A stretch of 22,206 nucleotides of DNA from a virus, in IMG/VR virus record IMGVR_UViG_3300030390_000846, positions 1 through 22,206 of that record; one strand, 5' to 3'. Below the pieces are notes generated by a model that ran no database searches, was not told where the DNA came from, and saw only the letters and a program-made list of their open reading frames with translations. This document shows, one piece after another, positions 16,937 through 22,206 of this stretch. Made by a program: the position numbers and the translations under genes. The stretch's first letter is position 1, and each line of letters starts with the position of its first letter.

Positions 16937-17350
16937 CTAGATTTGATCGCTAGTTGATACCACGTAAGTTGACCAGTACATTTGTAATGGCGTAGCTGCT
17001 TGATCTACACCTAATTGTGCTGAAGAAACAATACCACCTGGGTTAGCTGTCATTGCTTTGTAAATTGCTTTGTCTGGTGCAGATGCTCCAGCTGTAATTG
17101 TAGGTACACCAGCAGCGCCAGTTGTGCTAGTTGTTGCTGTTGCTGTTATAATTCTTCCAGAAATACCTGCACTACCAGTGTTTTCTCCAAATGCTCCAGC
17201 TGGAGCCGTAAGAACTATAGTTACTGCGCCTGTTACCGCATTGTAAGATATATCACCAATGTGATCTACGTTTACTAATCTTGTTCCTTGCAGTAATAAA
17301 TTAGCTGCGTTTGACGTGTTTACCACGTTAAATTTAATAAATTTTGCCAT
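16937..17350 (-). CDS. Small beta-rich protein, possible head decoration or virion protein, 137 aa
   Basis: Rich in A, G, T and V and poor in charge after residue 40. The N-terminus is MAKFIKFNVVNTSNAANLLL, followed by a hydrophobic strand series (LVNVDHIGDISYNAVTGAVT, IVLTAPAGAFG) and a Gly/Ala/Thr loop region. The final DQAATPLQMYWSTYVV looks like a helix plus strand. Composition and size fit capsid decoration proteins, although no family is recognised. Its leader carries nine GTT/AAC units, which may raise translation. It ends with TAG, a check that TAG is not recoded. It is followed within 5 bases by the CGC-motif gene. Confidence 0.6.
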   Translation of the reverse strand: MAKFIKFNVVNTSNAANLLLQGTRLVNVDHIGDISYNAVTGAVTIVLTAPAGAFGENTGSAGISGRIITATATTSTTGAAGVPTITAGASAPDKAIYKAMTANPGGIVSSAQLGVDQAATPLQMYWSTYVVSTSDQI

Positions 17351-17363
17351 TTTTTTTGTTTTT

Positions 17364-17390
17364 GTTGTTGTTGTTGTTGTTGTTGTTGTT
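17364..17390 (-). repeat. (GTT)9 / (AAC)9 tandem repeat in a gene leader
   Basis: Nine exact GTT units on the plus strand, AAC on the coding strand, end 13 bases before the ATG at 17350 and continue into a poly-A stretch (AAAAACAAAAAAA). The whole 71-base gap 17351-17421 therefore holds an unstructured leader. Such CAA/AAC-rich leaders are unstructured and favour initiation in systems without Shine-Dalgarno pairing; that role here is inference. Confidence 0.9.
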
Positions 17391-17421
17391 TTATGTGATT
17401 TATCAGTTTACTCTGTTTATT

Positions 17422-17865
17422 TTATTTTCGAGATTGATATGTTCTAGGTGCCTTAGGTCGTCTAGACTTTCCTATGTCAACAGAGTCTTTTTCACCGTCT
17501 GGATCACTTCCTGCTGGAACTATATTCTTTTGTGCTGGACCTGAATTTTGTTTAATCTTATTGCTGATAGCTTTTTCCCAGCCTTCCATAACACCATTGT
17601 TATTTCTATCCCCTAGCATTTTGCCAGGTCCGTGATGTTTTTCATCATATTTAAGATCACCAGCTATTTTTGATATATGTTTTTCGTCAGCTGTCATGCT
17701 AGAATCACTATGACCATGTTTATTATCATAGTCAACATCTTCTTTTAAATATTGCATATGAGCTTCGTCGTCTCTTCTAGTGGCGTCAAAATTACCAGCA
17801 GTTACTTTAGTGTGTCTGTGATAATTACCTGTATATCCGCCTGTATGTCCTTTTTTTGTTTCCAT
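17422..17865 (-). CDS. His/Lys/Asp-rich protein with EF-hand-like loop, 147 aa
   Basis: The protein is very hydrophilic and His-rich (YHRHTK, NKHGHSD, EKHISK, EKHHGPGK). Residues 86-97 (DRNNNGVMEGWE) match the 12-residue EF-hand calcium loop: D1, N3, N5, G6, M8 (usually I/L/V), E9, E12. Only one such loop is present, and the flanking KM-L and KAISNKIK could provide the short helices, so a calhook or dockerin-like use is also possible. The C-terminus is basic (GKSRRPKAPRTYQSRK), perhaps for DNA or RNA contact. It shares the GPGK motif with the 232-residue protein. No named family is recognised. It is separated from the upstream 61-residue gene by only 2 bases. Confidence 0.6.
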   Translation of the reverse strand: METKKGHTGGYTGNYHRHTKVTAGNFDATRRDDEAHMQYLKEDVDYDNKHGHSDSSMTADEKHISKIAGDLKYDEKHHGPGKMLGDRNNNGVMEGWEKAISNKIKQNSGPAQKNIVPAGSDPDGEKDSVDIGKSRRPKAPRTYQSRK

Positions 17866-17867
17866 AT

Positions 17868-18053
17868 TTATTTTTTAGAGCAACCAAAGTTTTTTGCATA
17901 GTTAGCCATGTCTTTTACTTCACTACTATATTTACCTTTTTTAGCTGCCATTATTTTACTTGCCGCTGCACACGTTGATGAACCTGGCATATTTTTTTTA
18001 ACCCACGATGTGAATTTTCCTTGATTTTTCTTTTTTATAACTGGAAAAGCCAT
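17868..18053 (-). CDS. Small basic two-Cys protein, 61 aa
   Basis: The sequence has a basic start (MAFPVIKKKNQGKFTSWVKK), then MPGSSTCAAASKIMAAKKGK, then VKDMANYAKNFGCSKK. Cys28 and Cys58 could pair. The motif with STCxAA, then MANxAxNFGC, is one I recall from small proteins in marine phage structural regions with no known role. It overlaps the 118-residue gene by one base (TAATG), which supports cotranslation. It is too short for domain assignment. Confidence 0.65.
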   Translation of the reverse strand: MAFPVIKKKNQGKFTSWVKKNMPGSSTCAAASKIMAAKKGKYSSEVKDMANYAKNFGCSKK

Positions 18054-18409
18054 TATTTACCTACTATAAAATCACCAACAGTTACACCAGTACCTGTAAC
18101 AGCTGTAACGTAATCCACTGCTACTGGAAGTACTGATCCAGATTGTAAACCTTTAAATTCTATTGCTTGTCCCGGTGTTGGTGCTCCACCACCTGGATTA
18201 GTTGCTACTACACCTGGTAGTATTACAGTTATTGAAGCGTCAGCTGGCATTACACCACAATATATTACAGATGAGTTTAGGTTAGTACCTAGTGTTCCGC
18301 TTTGGTTTTCAAATAACCAAGCTGGTCTAACATCTATACCAGCTACCATAGCTGCGGTTAAAGGCATTGCTTGACTTATTATTGAGTCTTGTGTTTTAAA
18401 TGATCCCAT
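18053..18409 (-). CDS. Small beta-rich protein, possible decoration protein, 118 aa
   Basis: This hydrophobic, Gly/Val/Thr-rich protein has an amphipathic start (KTQDSIISQAMPLTAAMVAG), then strands ASITVILPGVVATN, IEFKGLQSGSVLPVAVDYVT and a closing GVTVGDFIVGK. There is no signal peptide or membrane helix. Size and composition match a capsid decoration or head-fibre base, similar to the 137-residue protein, but no family is recognised. It lies in a tight run with its neighbours (TAATG into the 61-residue gene). Confidence 0.6.
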   Translation of the reverse strand: MGSFKTQDSIISQAMPLTAAMVAGIDVRPAWLFENQSGTLGTNLNSSVIYCGVMPADASITVILPGVVATNPGGGAPTPGQAIEFKGLQSGSVLPVAVDYVTAVTGTGVTVGDFIVGK

Positions 18410-18419
18410 TTGTTATTTT

Positions 18420-18641
18420 TTAATATTCGTTACCTTGTGCACATAAAACAGCATTAAGCCCTTTAAAAGGCACTGGAGCTTTTAATATTTGCATTCCTGT
18501 TATTCCTGAGCTTGATCCCATACCATGAGGTCTGCCAGCTTGATCTAATGGCCCATCCCATATATGAGATTCACCTACCACGCCTACTTTAGTACCTGGC
18601 TTTAATTTTTCCATTGATGGATCGTATTTGTTATCGTGCAT
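18420..18641 (-). CDS. Small unknown protein, 73 aa
   Basis: The N-terminus is charged (HDNKYDPSMEKLKPGTKVGV), followed by VGESHIWDGPLDQAGRPHG and a Gly/Ser-rich MGSSSGITGMQIL turn, then VPFKGLNAVLCAQGN. The pattern suggests a small beta-barrel or loop-rich protein. I recognise no family. It starts 2 bases after the winged-helix gene stops, so it is part of the same transcript as the chaperonin genes. Confidence 0.6.
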   Translation of the reverse strand: MHDNKYDPSMEKLKPGTKVGVVGESHIWDGPLDQAGRPHGMGSSSGITGMQILKAPVPFKGLNAVLCAQGNEY

Positions 18642-18643
18642 AA

Positions 18644-19096
18644 TTAATTTTTTAAATTATTATCTTTATTTACTGCGTATATAGCTTTAGTTAAAACTTT
18701 ATCTGTATACGAGTTTCCTTTTATTATTTTATTTCTTCTAGCGCTAGTAGGTAATTGCTCTTCTCCTAACATTATTCTATATATTCTATTGATAAGTTGT
18801 TTACATTTAAAACTAACTTTGTATATATTATATTTTTGAGTAGTTCTATTTCTATGCCTCCATACTTTTACCCAATCATTTTTTATTAATCTACTCCATC
18901 TTCTATTATCCCAACTATAAGAATACACGCCTAATTCAAAGTCTTTTTTTGTAAATAAATCTATACAATCTAAATAAATTAATAACTCTAAATCTGCTTC
19001 TCTTAAGTTGTTGTTTTTACAAGCCCATTTGCGTATTATACGGTAATGTTTTAGCAAGTTTAGATTTTTTAAGTCACTTGCTTCTAGCTTTTTCAT
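18644..19096 (-). CDS. Winged-helix (MarR-like) DNA-binding protein, 150 aa
   Basis: Order of elements: helix at 14-26 (LLKHYRIIRKWA), helix at 31-43 (LREADLELLIYLD), a short FTKKDFE helix near 48, a recognition-like helix at 61-74 (SWDNRRWSRLIKND), then a basic wing (VKVWRHRNRTTQKYNIYKVS, about 76-95) and a C-terminal helix (KQLINRIYRIMLG). This matches the MarR-type winged helix-turn-helix. The rest is basic. Its ATG overlaps the groES stop as ATGA, so translation is coupled. A regulator of late genes or of host transcription is possible, and no target site is visible. The winged-helix assignment is from pattern only. Confidence 0.65.
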   Translation of the reverse strand: MKKLEASDLKNLNLLKHYRIIRKWACKNNNLREADLELLIYLDCIDLFTKKDFELGVYSYSWDNRRWSRLIKNDWVKVWRHRNRTTQKYNIYKVSFKCKQLINRIYRIMLGEEQLPTSARRNKIIKGNSYTDKVLTKAIYAVNKDNNLKN

Positions 19097-19353
19097 AAAA
19101 CAACAACCACGTCTTGAGATTTAATGACGTGATATATCTCATTGTCAATATCTATTTTGTGACCAGCGTGCCTATCATAAAATATAACATCTTGTTTTTT
19201 TATTCCTGCTACTTCTCCACCTGCGTCAATAACACTAGCTTTTATATATCTAATGTCATCTCTATGAAGTTCAGCTAAAAGTAAACCACCTTCTGTTTCA
19301 GTAGTACCTTCTTTTATTTTTTGGATTATTAAGTTTCTACCTATTGCTTTCAT
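19093..19353 (-). CDS. groES: Co-chaperonin GroES (Cpn10), 86 aa, short-roof form
   Basis: GroES caps the GroEL ring. The first strand is GRNLIIQKI; the mobile loop has E-G-G then L24-L25-L26 where E. coli has IVL; KASVIDAG matches the GEVLAVG strand; then KKQDVIFYDRHAGHKIDIDN and EIYHVIKSQDVVVVL match the closing strands. Between IDAG and KKQDV only GEVAGI remains, whereas E. coli GroES has about 15 residues there (the roof hairpin). Phage T4 gp31 is known to lack this hairpin, which enlarges the folding cage. It overlaps groEL by 17 bases and is coupled to the winged-helix gene by ATGA. It ends with TGA. The protein is shorter than the usual 95-100 residues because of the roof loss. Confidence 0.9.
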   Translation of the reverse strand: MKAIGRNLIIQKIKEGTTETEGGLLLAELHRDDIRYIKASVIDAGGEVAGIKKQDVIFYDRHAGHKIDIDNEIYHVIKSQDVVVVL

Positions 19354-20899
19354 CTATTCTCATATTATTAATTACACAATCAGTAGATAATATTGTAATA
19401 GCTACAGAAGCCGCATTTATTAGTGCGCTTTTTGTCACTAGTAAAGGATCTATAATTCCTGACTCAACCATGTTTACCATATTTCCTGTAACCACATTTA
19501 GTCCTGTTCCAATTTTTCTTTTTTCTTTTAGCTTAGCAGAATCAATACTTGCGTTGCTAAGAATGGTCTTAAAAGGAGCTTTAATAGCTTCTAACAAAAT
19601 TTCTTCACCTTTGTTATCTGCTTTTATAGAGCAAGCTGCATCTAATAATGCAATACCACCTCCAGGAACTATACCTTCTTTTATTGCGGCTTTCGTAGCA
19701 CAGATAGCGTCTTCAACTCTATCTTGTTTTTCTTTTAATTCAATATCAGAATTTGCACCCACTTTTACAATAGCAACTTTAGCTGATAGTCTAGCTAGTC
19801 TCATTTCTAAACCTATTGTCACGTGAGCTTTGTTTTTCTTTTTTAAATCTTTCTTTATTTGCTTAATAATGTCTTCAATTTCTTTTGAAGTTTCTTCAAT
19901 TTGAATTATAGTTTGATCTGCTGTTGATACAACTTTTTGACACTGGCCTAAGTAATCTATTTTAATAGAATTTAAATCATCACCTAAGTCTTCATTTATA
20001 ATTTTAGCTTTAGTCAATAAAGATATATCATTTAGTATTTCTTTTCTTTTTAAACCATATGCTGGAGCATCTATAACGTTAATTTTTATATTGCCTTTCA
20101 TTTTATTCATAACTAAAGCAGATAAAACACCAGGTTCTACTTCTCCAATTATTAATAAAGGTTTATTATTTTTTATAACATATTCTAGAACTGGTTGTAT
20201 TTGTCTAATAGATTCTACTCTTGATTCTATTATTAACACCTGTGTGTTTTCTAGTTCTGCAGTATTTTTTTCTTTATTAGTAACAAAGCTTTGGTGTGAA
20301 TAACCTTTTGAATATTCTACACCTTCTACTATGTCTACTTCTGTTATACCACTTTCTCCTGGTTCCATTATAACAACACCTGTTTCTCCTACTTCTTTAA
20401 AAGCATAACTAATAAGTTTTCCTAGGTCTTTGTCATTATTTGTTGATATAGTAGCAATTTGATCTATCATATTACCTTTAACAGATATACTTTGATCTTC
20501 TAAATATTTTATAACTTTTTCTACACCACTGTTTATTCCTTTTTTTAAATCTCTATTACTTGTGTTTAATTTTAAACCATAAGATTTATTTAATATAGAA
20601 TGTGCTAATACAGTAGCTGTTGTTGTTCCGTCACCTGCTTCTTTAACAGTTTTTCTAGCTGCTTCTTTTAAAAGTGTTGCACCCATATTTTCGACAGAAT
20701 CCATTAAAATAATTGAATTAGCAACAGTAACACCATCTTTTGTTATAATTGGATTACCATTTACATCTTCCATTATTACACATTTACCGCTAGCTCCAAG
20801 TGTGGAGCTAACAGCTTTTGTGAGTTGTTCTATTCCTTTAAATACTTTGTTTTTAGCTTCGTTTCCAAAACTAAGATTTTTGACTATTGCGTCTGACAT
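19337..20899 (-). CDS. groEL: Chaperonin GroEL, 520 aa
   Basis: GroEL forms the barrel that refolds proteins with ATP. Conserved ATPase elements are intact: TLGASGK (33-39), ITKDG with D55 (E. coli D52), AGDGTTTATV with D90 (E. coli D87), RVEDA with D397 (E. coli D398), and the VPGGG loop (411-415). The apical region includes SKGYSHQSFVTN and the hydrophobic groove region LEYVIKNNKPLLIIGEVEPG. The C-terminus ends in NNMRIDESNR, without the GGM repeats of E. coli GroEL (548 residues), so the chamber floor tail is missing. The stop is TAG. It lies upstream of groES and overlaps it, the reverse of the usual bacterial groES-groEL order. A phage version for folding virion proteins is the natural reading. 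Confidence 0.95.
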   Translation of the reverse strand: MSDAIVKNLSFGNEAKNKVFKGIEQLTKAVSSTLGASGKCVIMEDVNGNPIITKDGVTVANSIILMDSVENMGATLLKEAARKTVKEAGDGTTTATVLAHSILNKSYGLKLNTSNRDLKKGINSGVEKVIKYLEDQSISVKGNMIDQIATISTNNDKDLGKLISYAFKEVGETGVVIMEPGESGITEVDIVEGVEYSKGYSHQSFVTNKEKNTAELENTQVLIIESRVESIRQIQPVLEYVIKNNKPLLIIGEVEPGVLSALVMNKMKGNIKINVIDAPAYGLKRKEILNDISLLTKAKIINEDLGDDLNSIKIDYLGQCQKVVSTADQTIIQIEETSKEIEDIIKQIKKDLKKKNKAHVTIGLEMRLARLSAKVAIVKVGANSDIELKEKQDRVEDAICATKAAIKEGIVPGGGIALLDAACSIKADNKGEEILLEAIKAPFKTILSNASIDSAKLKEKRKIGTGLNVVTGNMVNMVESGIIDPLLVTKSALINAASVAITILSTDCVINNMRIDESNR

Positions 20900-20927
20900 A
20901 ATTTGATTAGATTAGATTAAATTTATT

Positions 20928-21218
20928 TTACTTAAAGGTTTTAACGACTTGTGGTCCGTGCATATAAGATAATTTTTTCTTATAATGTTCAACAGAAGAA
21001 TCAATTGCTTGTTCAGCTCCTTCTATTGTTTCACGTCTCGTTACATCGATCCAACAATCTTCTTTTTTAGGATCAAGGTATTCGGTTTGATAAAATCCAT
21101 TAGGTAATTGAACTATACGCCAGTTTTTCTTTTCTGATACATGGTTCCATAATTCTAAGGTTTTTTCATCCGGTTGTGGTTGACTACTCCACGTGTGAGT
21201 CTGGTAATAAAATGTCAT
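20928..21218 (-). CDS. Small conserved phage protein, 96 aa
   Basis: The protein has an aromatic N-terminus (FYYQTHTWSSQPQPDEKT), a LWNHVSEKKNWRIVQLPNGF stretch, QTEYLDP, then CWIDVTRRETIEGAEQAID and a basic helix HYKKKLSYM. The NGFYQTEY and CWIDVTRRET segments I recall from small marine phage proteins of unknown role. It is the first gene after the appendage protein and 28 bases before groEL. No signal, membrane or metal motif is evident. It is too small to assign. Confidence 0.65.
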   Translation of the reverse strand: MTFYYQTHTWSSQPQPDEKTLELWNHVSEKKNWRIVQLPNGFYQTEYLDPKKEDCWIDVTRRETIEGAEQAIDSSVEHYKKKLSYMHGPQVVKTFK

Positions 21219-21250
21219 TGGTTTTGGTTTTAAGTTAACATTTGGTTATC

Positions 21251-21267
21251 GCTCTTCCCGAGCCGGG
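21251..21267 (-). other. GC-rich pair of mutually exclusive small hairpins in the 89-base gap
   Basis: The gap 21219-21307 holds a GC-rich island. CCCG (21257-21260) can pair with CGGG (21264-21267) over a 3-base loop, or GCTC (21251-21254) with GAGC (21260-21263) over a 5-base loop. They share bases, so only one can form. Each stem is only 4 bp and there is no U-tract, so a terminator between the appendage gene and the 96-residue gene is only a weak suggestion. I see no clear promoter in the gap. Confidence 0.3.
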
Positions 21268-21307
21268 TATATTTGTATTATCACTTGTTTTATATCATTT
21301 TTACTTG

Positions 21308-22206
21308 TTACGGCGCTATGCAGGCTGCGTTACTAATTTCACCATCACCATCTATTTCTCCTTCTTTAGCGCCAAAGCTACAAACAGTTGTAGGAACTTC
21401 CCAGAAAAAGTATTCATCTCCACCATCAAATGGATCTGTCATATCAACATTTTCATATAATATATCTCCATTAGTTACGTTATAACTAGGATTTACAGAT
21501 GTATAAACAACCACACGAGGTCCACCTCCCGCGCTTACTGTTGGTTTAATAACAAGTTCAAACCCACCTTGTACATTGTTTACGTACTTTATATCAGTTT
21601 TAGCTACGTTGTTTACAGTGTCAATATCAGCGTTAGGAACATTATTTACATCACCATCAGTCCAGCCAGCAGGCGTTGCTGTAAAGGTTAAAAAAGGTAT
21701 AAAACCACTTTGAGTTCCAGAAGACGTAGATAATACACCTTTATCATCAGTTGTAGAAGTTGGCGCTGAGTTATTAGCATCATTAGCTGATTGTACTATA
21801 ACAACTCTTAGTGAACCAGAGCTAGCATCTGTCATTGCGCTTGAACTAAGCGTTTGCACGTTGTTAGCGTTGGCATCACTAAAATAAGGTAAACCTGTGC
21901 TATAAGTTGCGCTAAAATCTACATCTGAAAAAAATTCACTTGTAGCAGCATTACTAAAAGTAGTTCCACTGCCTTGCGCCGTATGTTTTAAAAGTTTAAT
22001 TGAAAAACCACCTGAGCTTGTGTTTGTTGTTGATCTAAAAGTTAAAGTTAAGTTTGTTATAATTTGCCCACTATACGCAGACAAATCAAAAGCCATGAAA
22101 TATCTTGATATTCTAAACACAACCCCACCCTTACCACTAACACGACTCATAAATACACCTGATGTAAATCCTGATCCTTGATTTGTAGCAAAGTTACCTG
22201 TTTGTC
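21308..22206 (-). CDS. Beta-rich appendage/tail-fibre-type protein, 5' end outside window
   Basis: The frame stays open to the right edge. An ATG at 22150 exists, but the sequence upstream of it (QTGNFATNQGSGFTSGVF) continues the same style without a stop, so the real start is probably outside the window. The first part (SRYFMAFDLSAYSGQIITNL followed by TLTFRST) resembles the DNRLRE/CBM-like jelly-roll domains in phage and secreted proteins, which bind sugars. Residues about 168-193 from that ATG hold 11-residue repeats. The C-terminus ends with GEIDGDGEISNAACIAP and two Cys. The protein is Ser/Thr/Asn/Gly-rich and suits a fibre or head-surface appendage that touches the host. The assignment is moderate; a non-fibre virion protein is possible. 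Confidence 0.6.
   Translation of the reverse strand, partial: QTGNFATNQGSGFTSGVFMSRVSGKGGVVFRISRYFMAFDLSAYSGQIITNLTLTFRSTTNTSSGGFSIKLLKHTAQGSGTTFSNAATSEFFSDVDFSATYSTGLPYFSDANANNVQTLSSSAMTDASSGSLRVVIVQSANDANNSAPTSTTDDKGVLSTSSGTQSGFIPFLTFTATPAGWTDGDVNNVPNADIDTVNNVAKTDIKYVNNVQGGFELVIKPTVSAGGGPRVVVYTSVNPSYNVTNGDILYENVDMTDPFDGGDEYFFWEVPTTVCSFGAKEGEIDGDGEISNAACIAP
21572..21649 (-). repeat. 11-residue (33-base) imperfect repeats in the appendage protein
   Basis: The protein reads VNNVPNADIDT, VNNVAKTDIKY, then VNNV, a period of 11 residues. On the DNA, ACATTGTTTAC, ACGTTGTTTAC and ACATTATTTAC recur at 33-base spacing, with TATCAG cores between. Similar D-I-x-x-V-N-x-V repeats are known to me as linker or shaft units in phage tail fibres. 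A shaft or hinge role is inference. Confidence 0.8.

Noticed and set aside
17364-17390. CRISPR-like repeat
   Set aside because: It is a 3-base microsatellite with no spacers.
19344-19826. Plus-strand open frame of 160 codons
   Set aside because: It lies inside groEL in antisense and is a Leu/Ser/Ile-rich shadow without a family pattern or leader.
21308-22150. Appendage protein as a complete gene starting at 22150
   Set aside because: The frame continues open to the window edge with similar Gly/Ser/Thr/Asn-rich coding sequence, so the gene is probably cut by the edge.
1-22206. Stop-codon recoding (TAG or TGA read as amino acid), as in some crAss-like phages
   Set aside because: TAG ends groEL and the 137-residue gene at expected lengths, TGA ends groES, and the long frames contain no internal TAG or TGA.

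Overview
The window is a piece of a tailed-phage genome, 22.2 kb, AT-rich, with every gene I can support on the minus strand. Genes are packed almost end to end, with many TAATG or short overlaps, so the block reads from right to left as one long late region. I see no tRNA, integrase, transposase, CRISPR array or clear promoter. TAA, TAG and TGA all end real genes, so the code looks standard. Start codons follow A/T-rich leaders with no Shine-Dalgarno sequence. That is typical of Bacteroidota, and with the style of the structural proteins it suggests a phage of a marine flavobacterium-like host. The host and any crAss-like affinity are inferences.

Layout in the direction of transcription (right to left). 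22206-20928: the C-terminal part of a secreted-looking beta-rich appendage or fibre protein with 11-residue repeats, then a small conserved unknown. 20899-18644: a chaperonin cassette, groEL then groES (reverse of the usual bacterial order, overlapping), then a winged-helix protein translationally coupled to groES. 18641-15491: a run of small genes, some beta-rich (possible decoration proteins), some Gly/His/Lys-rich and low in complexity, one with an EF-hand-like loop, one HExxH zincin-like protein, and a 51-residue CGC-motif protein. 15501-13710: a holin-like membrane protein, a coiled-coil protein, small unknowns, and a 201-residue protein that reads as two GroES-like modules in tandem. 13710-1: the packaging, head and tail block: large terminase, portal, scaffold-like protein, major capsid protein, an unknown, two tail ring/adaptor-type proteins, and a very large tail stabilisation or muzzle-type protein that runs off the left edge.

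How it fits together: TerL and portal drive packaging, scaffold and major capsid protein build the prohead, and the proteins left of the capsid gene probably form a short tail. Two hairpins flank the gene just after the capsid gene and could set transcript levels there. The most unusual feature is the chaperonin equipment: a GroEL with intact ATPase residues, a GroES whose roof loop appears deleted (as in phage T4 gp31, which supports folding of the large capsid protein), and a second tandem GroES-like protein with one apparent mobile loop. Together they may form a phage-specific folding chamber for capsid or tail proteins.
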